From contig CACMTN010000002.1 in NCBI GenBank assembly GCA_902616615.1, positions 1-64,000 on the forward strand: DNA of 64,000 bases. The letters run 5' to 3'. The translations under genes were made by a program, and so were the position numbers. The notes beneath the pieces are model-generated. The model did not search any database, was not told the origin of the DNA, and worked only from the letters and a program-made list of their open reading frames with translations. Shown one piece after another: positions 29,725 to 39,557 of this stretch (its first letter is position 1; each line of letters begins with the position of its first letter). This DNA is from an uncultured SAR116 cluster alpha proteobacterium (GTDB taxonomy: Bacteria; Pseudomonadota; Alphaproteobacteria; Puniceispirillales; Marisalimonadaceae).

Positions 29725-31263
29725 ATGAACAAATTTCACAATTTATCAATATTAAATTACTTTTTATTTTATATTTGTGGGGCTTTAGCTACATTTGCAA
29801 TTACGCCCTTTTCAATTCTTCCACTAATTTTTAGCCTTGGATTTGGTATCTATTTAATAAATCTCATACCCTCATTACTAAAGGTTTTTGTTGCAGCTTG
29901 GTTTTTGGGATTAGGCTGGTTTTCATTTGGTTTATACTGGATTGGATCAGCTTTTATTGTAGCTGACACTTATCATATCTTTTTAATGCCTATTTCCGTT
30001 ATACTCTTGCCAAGTATATTATCGCTTTTTTGGGGTTTAGCTTTTGTATTTGCAAAATTAATCAATAGAAGAATAAAATTTTCTATTATATATATAATAA
30101 TTTTCCTATCATTATTTGAGTATTTAAGAGCTAAAATATTCACAGGTTTTCCTTGGTTGATGCCCTCAATGGTTTTTTCAGCAAACGAGTATTTAATTCA
30201 GATATTTGCATTCGTTGGTAGCTTTTCAACAAATATAATTGTTTTAACAATAAGTTCCCTGCCTTTTATTTTATTCTCAGAATTAAAAGGAAAGTATACC
30301 TTATCAATTCTTTTATTAATGCCAATAGTAATTCTTTTTTCTTGTGGAATTTTTAGGTACAGTAATAAGAATATTCTAAAAAATAACAATCAATTAATTA
30401 CTCTTGTTCAACCTAATATTGAACAAGATAAAAAGTGGAAGTTAAAATATAGAGATCAACATTTAAAGAAGCTTTTAAAGTTGTCTAATAAGAATAGTGA
30501 TGATTTTAAAGATAAAAATAGGATAATAATTTGGCCTGAAACTAGTTTTGTAGGAACAATACCTTCTGAAATGAAATTATTATCAAGTATAAGTAAAAAA
30601 ATAACAACAAATCAAAATATAACATTAATTTTAGGCCTTCTTAGAACTGACAAAAAGAAAGTTTTTAATTCACTAGTTTTTTTGAATTCCCAAAGTGAAG
30701 TATCATACAATTATGATAAAATAAAATTAGTTCCATTTGGCGAATATATTCCGTTTAGAAAACATTTAAGTGTTTTAAGTAATATTTTGCCCCCAAATGA
30801 TTTCACTAGTGGTGAACCAAGTCCAAAACCATTTATAAGAGATTTTGGTAACATTATTACTCTAATTTGCTATGAAATTTTATTTTCAGACGAAATATTT
30901 AGCAGAATATCTAAAAATACAAATTTAATTATAAATATTACAAATGATGCCTGGTTTGGTAACACAATTGGCCCTCACCAGCATTTAGCTTTAGCAAGAA
31001 TTAAAGCTGTAGAATTTGGTTTGCCATTAGCAAGAGTTGCAAATACAGGTATTTCTGCTTTTGTATCACCTTATGGTGAAATAATTAGTAAAATACCTTT
31101 AAATAATGATGGAGTTAAAACAGTCAATTTAATTCCTGCGTTGGATTATACTTTATATAAAAGATTTGGAGAATATATTTTTATTGTTTCAATTTTTATT
31201 TTGTTAATTATAAACAGAATATATAAATTTAATTACAAGAAAGAAGTGACTAATGAAAAATGA
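29725..31263 (+). CDS. lnt: Apolipoprotein N-acyltransferase
   Basis: Lnt (512 residues) adds the third acyl chain to lipoproteins in the inner membrane. N-terminal membrane helices (about 1-210) precede a nitrilase-fold domain with the catalytic triad E272 in WPETSF, K332 in the [12 protein letters not shown] segment, and C382 in ICYEILF. A final membrane helix lies near 485-505. It overlaps metK by 11 bp. Presence of Lnt fits the lipoprotein encoded at 8027-8551. Confidence 0.95.
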   Translation: MNKFHNLSILNYFLFYICGALATFAITPFSILPLIFSLGFGIYLINLIPSLLKVFVAAWFLGLGWFSFGLYWIGSAFIVADTYHIFLMPISVILLPSILSLFWGLAFVFAKLINRRIKFSIIYIIIFLSLFEYLRAKIFTGFPWLMPSMVFSANEYLIQIFAFVGSFSTNIIVLTISSLPFILFSELKGKYTLSILLLMPIVILFSCGIFRYSNKNILKNNNQLITLVQPNIEQDKKWKLKYRDQHLKKLLKLSNKNSDDFKDKNRIIIWPETSFVGTIPSEMKLLSSISKKITTNQNITLILGLLRTDKKKVFNSLVFLNSQSEVSYNYDKIKLVPFGEYIPFRKHLSVLSNILPPNDFTSGEPSPKPFIRDFGNIITLICYEILFSDEIFSRISKNTNLIINITNDAWFGNTIGPHQHLALARIKAVEFGLPLARVANTGISAFVSPYGEIISKIPLNNDGVKTVNLIPALDYTLYKRFGEYIFIVSIFILLIINRIYKFNYKKEVTNEK

Positions 31264-32428
31264 TTATCTATTTACCTCAGAGTCTGTATCTGAAGGGCAT
31301 CCTGACAAAATTTGTGATAGAATATCTGATGCGGTTGTAGATTACATGTTAGCAAAGTACTCCGAAGCAAGGGTTGCTTGTGAGACTATGGTGTCAACTA
31401 ATAGGACAATAATTGCTGGGGAATATAGACTTCCAGTAGGAATAAATATTACTAATGATGAAGTTGAAAAACTAGTAAGAGAAACTGTTTATGACATAGG
31501 GTATGAACAAGATGGATATCACTGGGAAAAGATGCATTTTGAATGTCATCTTCATTCTCAATCATCAAATATTGCTGTTGGAGTAGATAAATCAGGAAAC
31601 AAAGATGAAGGTGCGGGGGACCAAGGTTTAATGTTTGGTTATGCTTGCAATGAAACAGACGCTTTAATGCCTGCTCCAATTTACTATGCACATAAAATAT
31701 TAAAAGAATTGTCAGAAATAAGACGTAAAGATAAAAATTCTATTTTATTGCCAGATAGTAAGTCCCAAATAACGCTAGAATATAAAGATGGGATACCAAT
31801 AAAAGCAAGTTCAGTTGTTGTTTCCACTCAACATAAACAAAATTGTTCACAAGAAGAAATACGTGAACTTGTAAGAAAAACTGTTAATAAAGTTTTGCCA
31901 GATGGTTGGATGTGTTCAGAAGAAGACTTTTACGTTAATCCAACAGGCATATTTGAAATAGGTGGTCCAGATGGAGATGCAGGACTGACAGGAAGAAAAA
32001 TAATTGTAGATACTTATGGAGGTGTATCACCACATGGTGGCGGAGCTTTCTCTGGAAAAGATCCAACAAAAGTGGATAGATCAGCAGCTTATCTAACTAG
32101 ATATTTAGCTAAAAATGTAGTTGCTGCTGGTTTAGCATCTAAGTGTACCATACAAATTGCTTATGCAATTGGTGTTTCTAAACCTCTTTCAATATACGTC
32201 AACACTGAAGGGACTGGAAATATAGATGATAACAAAATTGAGAAAATTCTTGTAAATTTAGTAGATATGTCCCCAAGGGGAATAAGAGAACATTTAAAAT
32301 TGAACAAACCAATTTATGTACCAACATCTGCTTATGGACACTTCGGAAGAATTCCAGATGAGGGGATTGATGGATCTTTTTCATGGGAAAAGAATGATCT
32401 CGTAGATGCTATTTTAAAAGAAGTTTAA
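31253..32428 (+). CDS. metK: S-adenosylmethionine synthetase
   Basis: MetK (391 residues) makes SAM from methionine and ATP. The N-terminal [17 protein letters not shown] is the methionine/ATP-binding signature, and the [19 protein letters not shown] segment with the P-loop-like glycine stretch is present near 260-280. The start ATG lies inside the lnt reading frame (11-bp overlap), so there is no room for a leader riboswitch. In many relatives an XRE-type regulator gene lies between lnt and metK; none is here. trmB follows after 5 bp. Confidence 0.97.
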   Translation: MKNDYLFTSESVSEGHPDKICDRISDAVVDYMLAKYSEARVACETMVSTNRTIIAGEYRLPVGINITNDEVEKLVRETVYDIGYEQDGYHWEKMHFECHLHSQSSNIAVGVDKSGNKDEGAGDQGLMFGYACNETDALMPAPIYYAHKILKELSEIRRKDKNSILLPDSKSQITLEYKDGIPIKASSVVVSTQHKQNCSQEEIRELVRKTVNKVLPDGWMCSEEDFYVNPTGIFEIGGPDGDAGLTGRKIIVDTYGGVSPHGGGAFSGKDPTKVDRSAAYLTRYLAKNVVAAGLASKCTIQIAYAIGVSKPLSIYVNTEGTGNIDDNKIEKILVNLVDMSPRGIREHLKLNKPIYVPTSAYGHFGRIPDEGIDGSFSWEKNDLVDAILKEV

Positions 32429-32433
32429 TTAAA

Positions 32434-33108
32434 TTGAATGAAAATGAAACCAGAAATTCGTATATATTCTATGGTAGAAGAAAAGGTAGAAGTTTATCCA
32501 AATCTTGTCAATTGGCGTTAATAGAGGGAGTAAAATATCTAATTAAAAAAGAAGAATTATCCAATATTGTCAATACTGAAAAGCGTATAATTCTGGAAAT
32601 TGGCTTTGGAGACGGTAAAAATTTAATTAATTCTGCAAGAATAAACACTAATGCTTTATATATCGGAGCAGATCCATTTTTAAATACAACAGCCAGATGT
32701 TTACATAAATTATTAAAATATAATCTAAATAATGTTGTCATATGGCCAGATGATGTAAGAAAAATACTAAAATATTTTCCTAGAAAAAGCATTTCTGAAA
32801 TTAAAATATTGTTTCCAGATCCCTGGCCCAAAAAAAAGCATCAAAATCGAAGGTTAATACAAGATGAATTTTTGAAAACAATAGGTTCTATCATGAAAAA
32901 TGAAGGCACTATTACGATTGCTACTGATGAAGATAGGCTAAAAAGGTGGATATTAGAAAAATTTCAAAAATATAAAAATTTTGAATGGGAAGCGAAATGC
33001 TCTAAAGATTGGCAATCAAGGCCTATTGATTGTTATGAAACAAAATATGAATTTAAATCAATAATTCAGAAAAGAAACCCAAGTTGGTTTGTTTTTAAAA
33101 AAAAATAA
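32434..33108 (+). CDS. trmB: tRNA (guanosine(46)-N7)-methyltransferase TrmB
   Basis: TrmB (224 residues) is a SAM-dependent enzyme methylating G46 of tRNA. Visible motifs are FYGRRKGRSL near the N-terminus, LEIGFGDGKN for SAM binding, and LFPDPWPKKKHQNRRL, the family signature. The start is TTG 32434; ATG 32438 is in another frame and cannot be used. It lies 5 bp after metK, so the SAM maker and a SAM user are co-transcribed. Confidence 0.94.
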   Translation: MNENETRNSYIFYGRRKGRSLSKSCQLALIEGVKYLIKKEELSNIVNTEKRIILEIGFGDGKNLINSARINTNALYIGADPFLNTTARCLHKLLKYNLNNVVIWPDDVRKILKYFPRKSISEIKILFPDPWPKKKHQNRRLIQDEFLKTIGSIMKNEGTITIATDEDRLKRWILEKFQKYKNFEWEAKCSKDWQSRPIDCYETKYEFKSIIQKRNPSWFVFKKK

Positions 33109-33180
33109 ATTTACTACTAAATATGTTTTATAACCAAAGCTATTGATTTTTTTAAGAAAATCATTAATATCCTTAAATTA

Positions 33181-33208
33181 AGTGAGCCCTTGGACTCGCT
33201 TTTTTTTA
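33181..33208 (+). terminator. Intrinsic terminator between trmB and rimP (possible rimP leader attenuator)
   Basis: AGTGAG (33181-33186) pairs with CTCGCT (33195-33200) with one G-U pair around an 8-nt loop, followed by a run of T through 33207. This is the most GC-rich stem of the neighbourhood. It can end the miaB-trmB transcript. Similar terminators in the rimP leader of other Proteobacteria have been proposed as attenuators of the rimP-nusA-infB operon; it lies 21 bp before the rimP start. Confidence 0.6.
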
Positions 33209-33228
33209 TTTATGAAATTTGATATTTA

Positions 33229-33702
33229 ATGATTGATGAACAAATAAAATCTTTATTATTTTTAAGATTAGAAAAGATAGGATATCATATTATCCGAGTA
33301 AAATTAACTAACCTTAATGGAAAAAAAACATTGCAGATTATGGCAGAGCGAATTAAAGATAAAAAAATGGACATTGAGGATTGTGTTTTTTTAAGTAAGC
33401 ATATTTCGACAATCCTTGAAGTTAACGATCCTATAAGTTCTAGTTATATACTAGAAGTATCTTCTGGTGGATTGGCAAGACCATTGACGATATTAGATGA
33501 TTACAAATTTTTTAAAAATAACAAAGCCAAAATAGTACTAAAAGAAAAATTTTTAGGTAAAAAAACTTTTAAAGGTTTTCTTGGAGGAGTTGATAAAAAT
33601 GGTAAGATTTTACTTGAAACTTCCGAGCACGAATTAAAATTCAATTTTCTAGAAATTGAAAAGGCCAATATTGACCCAAATTGGTCGATTGAAAATAATT
33701 AA
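33229..33702 (+). CDS. rimP: Ribosome maturation factor RimP
   Basis: RimP (157 residues) assists 30S subunit assembly. It has the N-terminal alpha/beta domain with DCVFLSKHISTILE and the YILEVSSGGLARPL motif (family: LEVSSPGLxRPL, with G in place of P here), then the C-terminal SH3-like domain. It is the first gene of rimP-nusA-infB-rbfA-truB-rpsO-pnp. Confidence 0.94.
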   Translation: MIDEQIKSLLFLRLEKIGYHIIRVKLTNLNGKKTLQIMAERIKDKKMDIEDCVFLSKHISTILEVNDPISSSYILEVSSGGLARPLTILDDYKFFKNNKAKIVLKEKFLGKKTFKGFLGGVDKNGKILLETSEHELKFNFLEIEKANIDPNWSIENN

Positions 33703-33739
33703 ATTAAATTAAATAATTTATTTTATGTAAGGAAATGAC

Positions 33740-35260
33740 ATGGAAATAAAATCCATACCTAGATTAGAGTTGTTACAAGTAGCTGAGACTGTATCAAGAG
33801 AAAAGTCGATAGACAAAGAAGAAGTAATTCTTGCTATGGAAGAAGCTATTGAAAAAGCGGCTAGATCAAAATATGGTCTCGAAAGAGACATAAGAGCTAT
33901 TATAGATAGAAAAAATGGATCAATAAACATAGCTCAATTTGTTGAAGTAGTTGATGTAGTAGAAAATGAGTCCGTACAAATGACACTTCAAGAGTCTCAA
34001 AGAAGAAACCTAAATCTTGAGATTGGAGAATTTTACAAGCAAGCTTTGCCCCCTATAGACTTTGGGAGAATTGCTGCTCAGACCGCTAAACAAGTAATCT
34101 CTCAAAAAGTAAGAGAAGCAGAACGCCAAAGACAATTTCAAGAATATAAAGATCGTGTAGGTGAAATTGTAGTAGGAACTATCAAAAGGGTAGATAATCA
34201 GTCAGTTATTATCGATTTAGGTAGAGCTGAAGCTGTTATAAAAAAAGACCAAATGATACCTCGAGAACAATTAAGACCGGGAGACAGATTAAGATGTTTT
34301 ATCATAGAGGTAAGTGAACAAGTCAAGGGACCACAAATATTTCTTTCAAGAGCATCAAATGAATTTTTGGCTGCTTTATTTACCCAAGAAGTTCCTGAAA
34401 TTTATGACGGTATAATTGAAATAAAAGGTGTTGCAAGAGAACCAGGCAGTAGAGCTAAAATTTCAGCTTTTTCAAACGATCCAAGCATTGATCCAGTTGG
34501 GGCTTGTGTTGGAATGAGAGGATCAAGAGTACAGGCTGTTGTAAGTGAGTTGCAAGGAGAAAAAATAGAGATTATACCTTGGACGGAAGATCCTGTTACT
34601 TTTGTAATTAATGCTCTAGCCCCTGCTGTTCCTTCAAAGGTAGTAATGGATGAAGATGCTATAAGGATGGAAGTTGTTGTACCAGATGATCAATTATCCT
34701 TAGCAATTGGAAGAAGAGGACAAAATGTCAGACTAGCGTCACAATTAACAGGTTGGTTTGTTGATATTTTAACAGAGGCTGAAGAGTCAGAAAAAAGACA
34801 AGAAGAATTTTCTCAAAGGAGTAAAATTTTTATTGAAGCTTTAGATATAGATGATGTTATAGCTCATCTGATGGTGAGCGAAGGTTTTGTAACTATCTCT
34901 GATATTGCAGAAGCAAGTATTGATGAGTTAGTATCAATTGAGGGTTTTGATGAGGATATTTCTGTGGAATTGAGTAATAGAGCTAGAAATTATGTAAAAT
35001 TAGAAACTGAAAGGATTGATAAATCTCTAAAAAAATTAAAAGTCAAAGATGATTTATACAATTTTGAAGAACTTAGTAAATCAAGTATTTTAACTTTGGC
35101 TGAGAATAACATTAAATCTTTAGACGAACTAGCTGAATTGGACAGTGAGGAACTTTTTAATTTATTAGGTAGCGAAATCTTTATAAATGAAGATGATGCA
35201 GGTTCAGTAATAATGAAAGCTAGGCAACATTGGTTTACAGAAGAAAAAGTTAATGATTAA
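33740..35260 (+). CDS. nusA: Transcription termination/antitermination protein NusA
   Basis: NusA (506 residues) binds RNA polymerase and modulates pausing, termination and antitermination. The N-terminal RNAP-binding domain (about 1-130) is followed by an S1 domain (about 135-200, VGTIKRVDNQSVIIDLG), two KH domains (about 205-345, with VGACVGMRGSRVQAV and LAIGRRGQNVRLASQ), and two C-terminal acidic helix-hairpin repeats (about 365-500). The ATG has AAGGA just upstream. No ylxR/rnpM gene separates it from infB, unlike in many Alphaproteobacteria. Confidence 0.96.
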   Translation: MEIKSIPRLELLQVAETVSREKSIDKEEVILAMEEAIEKAARSKYGLERDIRAIIDRKNGSINIAQFVEVVDVVENESVQMTLQESQRRNLNLEIGEFYKQALPPIDFGRIAAQTAKQVISQKVREAERQRQFQEYKDRVGEIVVGTIKRVDNQSVIIDLGRAEAVIKKDQMIPREQLRPGDRLRCFIIEVSEQVKGPQIFLSRASNEFLAALFTQEVPEIYDGIIEIKGVAREPGSRAKISAFSNDPSIDPVGACVGMRGSRVQAVVSELQGEKIEIIPWTEDPVTFVINALAPAVPSKVVMDEDAIRMEVVVPDDQLSLAIGRRGQNVRLASQLTGWFVDILTEAEESEKRQEEFSQRSKIFIEALDIDDVIAHLMVSEGFVTISDIAEASIDELVSIEGFDEDISVELSNRARNYVKLETERIDKSLKKLKVKDDLYNFEELSKSSILTLAENNIKSLDELAELDSEELFNLLGSEIFINEDDAGSVIMKARQHWFTEEKVND

Positions 35261-35284
35261 TTTATAGTTAAGGGAATTTTTGTT

Positions 35285-37852
35285 ATGAAAGAAAAATTAA
35301 ACGGAGAAAGAAAAAAGCTAAGTCTTTCTTCAGGTGGAAAATTAACATTAAAAAGCTCATTTACTTCAAACAAACCAGCTAGTAGCATCACTGCTAATTC
35401 AAGAATTAGTAGAGGTACAGTACAAGTTGAAGTTAAAAGAACAAAAAGGTTGTCTAACAGATTAAACTTGACTGATAATTTTTCTCCAGAAAACTCTTCA
35501 GGTTTAAGTGCCAAAGAAATCCAAACACGTAGTAAAAAGTTGCAAGAGGGTCTTGCTAAAACTGCAGCAGAAGCAGAAATAATTGTCTCAGAAAAAATAG
35601 AAAAAGCAAAATTAGAAGAGGCTCGTATTGCCGCCACTGCATTAGAAGCCACAGAAGCAGCATCTTCTTTAGCTCCTAAAGATAAAATTTTGGCTAGAAG
35701 GAAGGCAGAGACAGAAGAAATACTTGAGATAAAAAGAATAGAAGAAGAGCAGGTAAAACTTCAAATCAATGCAAAAAAAGCAGAAGAAGCAGCTCTGCAA
35801 GCAGAAAAAGACAGACAAAAATTAGTAGATGCAGAATTAATGCATAATACTGGTAAATCATGGACGGCAAATAAAATTCAAGAAAAAGAAGCATTTAGGG
35901 AGAATGCAAAAAAAAGTTCATTAAATCGAGGTTTCCAAGAAAAAAGACAAGGAAAAATGACCATTGCACGTGCTTTGGACTCAGAAAATGTTAGAGTTAG
36001 ATCATTGGCGTCCATAAAACGAAGGCGAGAAAAGGCTAGAATGCAGGCTGATCAATCACCAGCAGTTAAACAGTTTAGAGATGTGATTATTCCTGACACA
36101 ATAACTGTGTCTGAATTAGCAAACAGAATGACTGAAAAAACAGCAGATGTAGTAAGAGAACTAATGAAAAATGGTATAATGGCTACAGCGACTGAAATAA
36201 TTGACTCTGAGACAGCTGAACTTATAACTACTGAATTTGGACATAAGCCAAAAAGAATTTCAGAATCTGACATTGAATTAGACCTTATAGTAGAAGAAAG
36301 CGATCCCAAAAATCTTGCTCCTCGTCCACCAATTGTTACAATTATGGGACATGTTGATCATGGAAAGACATCTTTACTTGATGCTTTAAGAGAAAGTAAG
36401 GTTGCTGATGGTGAAGCTGGAGGTATAACACAACATATTGGGGCATACCAAATTACAACTAAAACAAAATCTAAAATATCTTTTATTGACACACCTGGGC
36501 ATGAAGCTTTTTCAGAAATGAGAGCTAGAGGAGCAAACGTTACAGATATTGTTATTTTGGTTGTTGCTGCTGATGATGGAATTAAGCCACAAACTGTTGA
36601 AGCTATTAAGCATGCAAAAGCAGCTGATTGTCCTATAATTGTTGCAGTTAATAAATGCGACAAGCCAGAATCCAATCCACAAAAAGTTAGGACAGAGTTA
36701 CTCCAACATGATTTAATACCAGAAGAAATGGGCGGTGATGTGCAATGTATTGATGTTTCAGCTAAAAATAAATTAGGATTAAATGACTTGATTGAAGCTC
36801 TGGAATTACAAGCAGACTTAATGGAGTTAAAAAGTGATCCTACTATAAGTGCAAATGGTGTTGTTGTTGAGTCTAAAGTTGAACGAGGTAAAGGTTCAGT
36901 GATAACATTATTAGTTAAAGAGGGCACTTTGAACGTTGGAGATATTATTGTAGTAGGTACAGAATCAGGTAAGGTTAGAGCTTTATTAAATGATAATGGT
37001 AACAGAGTTAAAACAGCTGGTCCGTCTATGCCTGTTGAAGTGTTAGGTTTGTCGGGCACTCCAGATGCAGGGGATTTGGCTCATGTTGTTGAATCTGAAT
37101 CTAGAGCAAGAGAAATAGCTGACTACAGATTAAGAAAATCTAAGCAAAAAGAAGCTAAAATTACTGCTAGGGGTTCAGTTGAACAAATGTTAGCTAATAT
37201 TCAAGCTGGTGAATCATCAGAGTTACCCGTAATTATCAAAACAGATGTACATGGATCTTTAGAAGCAATTAAGGCAGCACTTGATAAAATTGGAAATTCA
37301 CTAGTTAAAATAAGAGTTTTGTCAGGTTCAGTTGGAGCAATTAGTGAGTCAGATATTACATTAGCATCAGCCTCATCCGCGTTAGTTTTTGCATTTAATG
37401 TTAGAGCCATACCTCAAGCAAGAGAATTATCGAGAAGAGACAATGTTGAAATAAGATATCACTCTATCATTTATGAATTAATCGAGGATGCAAAACTAGC
37501 ACTAACAGGTTTATTAGATCCGGATCTACAAGAAACTTTTATAGGATATGCAGAGATTAAAAAGATATTTTCTGTGTCTAAAATTGGCAAAATTGCTGGA
37601 TGTATTGTAACTGAGGGTATTGTCAAAAAAGGGTGTAGTTTTCGTTTGCTTAGAGACAGTACAGTTGTCCATCAGGGAATGTTAAAAACTTTAAGAAGAT
37701 TTAAAGATGAGGTTAAAGAAGTTCGTGAAGGTATCGAATGTGGTATGGGTTTTGAAAATTACAATGATATCCAAGAGGGTGATTTAATGGAATGTTTCGA
37801 AATTAAAGAAGTTGCGAGAAGTTTAGACTCAGTTGATAAAAAAGTTGGATAA
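35285..37852 (+). CDS. infB: Translation initiation factor IF-2
   Basis: IF-2 (855 residues) is the GTPase that brings initiator tRNA to the 30S subunit. The N-terminus (SLSSGGKLTLKS) is of the alphaproteobacterial type, then a long Ala/Glu/Lys-rich coiled region runs to about 230. The GTPase domain begins with G1 at 355-362 (GHVDHGKT), followed by DTPGHEAF and NKCDKPE. Domains II, III and IV complete the protein. Gap to nusA is 24 bp and to rbfA 11 bp. Confidence 0.97.
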   Translation: MKEKLNGERKKLSLSSGGKLTLKSSFTSNKPASSITANSRISRGTVQVEVKRTKRLSNRLNLTDNFSPENSSGLSAKEIQTRSKKLQEGLAKTAAEAEIIVSEKIEKAKLEEARIAATALEATEAASSLAPKDKILARRKAETEEILEIKRIEEEQVKLQINAKKAEEAALQAEKDRQKLVDAELMHNTGKSWTANKIQEKEAFRENAKKSSLNRGFQEKRQGKMTIARALDSENVRVRSLASIKRRREKARMQADQSPAVKQFRDVIIPDTITVSELANRMTEKTADVVRELMKNGIMATATEIIDSETAELITTEFGHKPKRISESDIELDLIVEESDPKNLAPRPPIVTIMGHVDHGKTSLLDALRESKVADGEAGGITQHIGAYQITTKTKSKISFIDTPGHEAFSEMRARGANVTDIVILVVAADDGIKPQTVEAIKHAKAADCPIIVAVNKCDKPESNPQKVRTELLQHDLIPEEMGGDVQCIDVSAKNKLGLNDLIEALELQADLMELKSDPTISANGVVVESKVERGKGSVITLLVKEGTLNVGDIIVVGTESGKVRALLNDNGNRVKTAGPSMPVEVLGLSGTPDAGDLAHVVESESRAREIADYRLRKSKQKEAKITARGSVEQMLANIQAGESSELPVIIKTDVHGSLEAIKAALDKIGNSLVKIRVLSGSVGAISESDITLASASSALVFAFNVRAIPQARELSRRDNVEIRYHSIIYELIEDAKLALTGLLDPDLQETFIGYAEIKKIFSVSKIGKIAGCIVTEGIVKKGCSFRLLRDSTVVHQGMLKTLRRFKDEVKEVREGIECGMGFENYNDIQEGDLMECFEIKEVARSLDSVDKKVG

Positions 37853-37863
37853 ATTTTTATAAA

Positions 37864-38262
37864 ATGAAAAATAACTTTGTATTTAATACCAAAATTAACA
37901 CTAAAAACAGTTTCAATAGATCTCAAAGACAGCTTAAAGTTGGCGAAGAACTAAGACACTTAATTTCAAATGCACTGCTCCGTCAAGATTTTTACGATGA
38001 ACATATCCAAAACAATAACATTACTATTACTGAGGTTAATGTAAGCCCAGATTTAAAAAATGCCAAAATATATGTAATGCCTTTAGGAGGCGAGAAAAAG
38101 CTTGATGTATTAAACAGTCTTAACAAAGTATCTGGCCGTATAAAAAAAATAGTTTCAAACAACTTAAACTTAAGACAAACACCAAAACTTATTTTTAAAA
38201 TTGACGAAACATTTGAAAATGCAAAAAAAATTTATAAAATTCTTGAAAAAATAAAAAAATAA
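37864..38262 (+). CDS. rbfA: Ribosome-binding factor A
   Basis: RbfA (132 residues) is a small KH-type protein helping 16S rRNA 5'-end maturation and cold adaptation. Family features are the RQLKVGEELRHLIS N-terminal helix and ITITEVNVSPDLKNAKIYVMPLG, then the C-terminal TPKLIFKIDE strand. An additional basic stretch of about 20 residues precedes the core. It sits between infB and truB as expected. Confidence 0.93.
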   Translation: MKNNFVFNTKINTKNSFNRSQRQLKVGEELRHLISNALLRQDFYDEHIQNNNITITEVNVSPDLKNAKIYVMPLGGEKKLDVLNSLNKVSGRIKKIVSNNLNLRQTPKLIFKIDETFENAKKIYKILEKIKK

Positions 38263-38278
38263 ATTGATATAAAATTTA

Positions 38279-39217
38279 ATGCTCAAATCAAACCTTAATA
38301 ATTTAAATGGTTGGATACTACTAGATAAGCAAAAAGGTATAACTTCTCGTCAAGCTGTTACTAGAATCTCCAAAATCTTAGGCGTAAATAAAATTGGTCA
38401 TGGTGGAACATTAGACCCAATGGCAACAGGAGTTTTGCCTATAGCAATTGGTGAGGCAACTAAATTAATTTCTATTATTCAAAATAAAAATAAGAAATAT
38501 TCTTTTACGATTAAGTGGGGTGAATCTACAGACACTGATGACATAGAAGGAAAGATTGTGAAAAAAACAGATATTAGACCGAATAAAAAAGACGTATACA
38601 AAGTTTTAAGTGAATTTGTGGGTACAATTAATCAGATACCACCAATTTTCTCAGCAGTAAAAGTTAATGGCGAACGATCCTATAACTTAGCAAGAAAAAA
38701 TATATCGATAAATCATAAGCCAAGACCGATAAATATTTATAAATTAACTTTAAACAAAATCATAAATATTGATCACGCAGAGTTTGAAGTAATTTGTGGA
38801 AAAGGTACGTATATAAGATCCTTAGCTAGAGATATTGCAGAAAAGTTAAATACAAGTGGACACGTTACAAAATTGAGAAGGCATTTTGTTGGAAATTTTA
38901 AGGAAAAAGATACGATTTTTATAGATTTTTTTCAAGAAATAATACATAGTCCATCGGTTTTAAATAAAATCAAACCGATTGAAAAAGTGCTAGACGACAT
39001 CCCGGCGCTTTTTTTAACAGAAACAGAAGCAAGGAAGCTTAGACAAGGACAAAAAATCAAGTTAAGTTCTTTAAAATTTAATAATGATTTCATTATAGAA
39101 CATCCAAATTATCAAAAATTTGATAGAGTTTATACCTTAAGCGAAAATAAACTTGTTGGACTTATTGAGATCAATGCTGGTTTGGTGAAGCCTAAGCGTA
39201 TCATTAACTATAATTAA
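38279..39217 (+). CDS. truB: tRNA pseudouridine(55) synthase TruB
   Basis: TruB (312 residues) converts U55 of the tRNA T-arm to pseudouridine. The catalytic Asp46 is in [17 protein letters not shown], and the [19 protein letters not shown] segment is the next conserved strand. The C-terminal region with [10 protein letters not shown] corresponds to the PUA-like part. Length is normal. It precedes rpsO by 14 bp. Confidence 0.96.
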   Translation: MLKSNLNNLNGWILLDKQKGITSRQAVTRISKILGVNKIGHGGTLDPMATGVLPIAIGEATKLISIIQNKNKKYSFTIKWGESTDTDDIEGKIVKKTDIRPNKKDVYKVLSEFVGTINQIPPIFSAVKVNGERSYNLARKNISINHKPRPINIYKLTLNKIINIDHAEFEVICGKGTYIRSLARDIAEKLNTSGHVTKLRRHFVGNFKEKDTIFIDFFQEIIHSPSVLNKIKPIEKVLDDIPALFLTETEARKLRQGQKIKLSSLKFNNDFIIEHPNYQKFDRVYTLSENKLVGLIEINAGLVKPKRIINYN

Positions 39218-39231
39218 GAAAGGTAGAGAAG

Positions 39232-39501
39232 ATGTCGATTAATAAAAATAAAACTGTTGAAATTATCAAAGACTTTGGAAGTAATGAGACAGATTCTGGG
39301 TCTGCAGACGTTCAAGTTGCAATATTGACAGAAAGAATAAAAAATTTAACAGAGCATTTAAAATTCCATAAAAAAGACTTTGGTTCGCGACGTGGCCTTT
39401 TAAGTATGGTTGGTCAAAGAAGAAATCTATTGAAATACATTAAAAACAAAAATGAGGACAGATATAGTAAGCTTATTAAAAAATTAGGTTTAAGAAGATA
39501 A
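39232..39501 (+). CDS. rpsO: 30S ribosomal protein S15
   Basis: S15 (89 residues) is a primary 16S rRNA-binding protein. The sequence shows [14 protein letters not shown], the [19 protein letters not shown] core and KKLGLRR at the end. The spacing to truB (14 bp) and pnp (56 bp) is standard. No obvious pseudoknot operator can be assigned by eye. Confidence 0.98.
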   Translation: MSINKNKTVEIIKDFGSNETDSGSADVQVAILTERIKNLTEHLKFHKKDFGSRRGLLSMVGQRRNLLKYIKNKNEDRYSKLIKKLGLRR

Positions 39502-39557
39502 TCAAAGTTTAATGAAAGAATTTAAAGATTAGACGTTTATAAGTAAAAGGAAATATT

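Noticed and set aside
29308-29739. A 143-codon open frame on the minus strand
   Set aside because: Antisense to the CorC-like gene, Ser/Ile-rich, no recognisable family, overlaps the lnt start.
31200-31260. SAM riboswitch before metK
   Set aside because: metK begins inside lnt, leaving no leader, and no SAM aptamer core was seen.
36358-37059. A 233-codon open frame on the minus strand
   Set aside because: It lies entirely antisense to infB within the GTPase domain coding region and shows no domain; it is a shadow frame.
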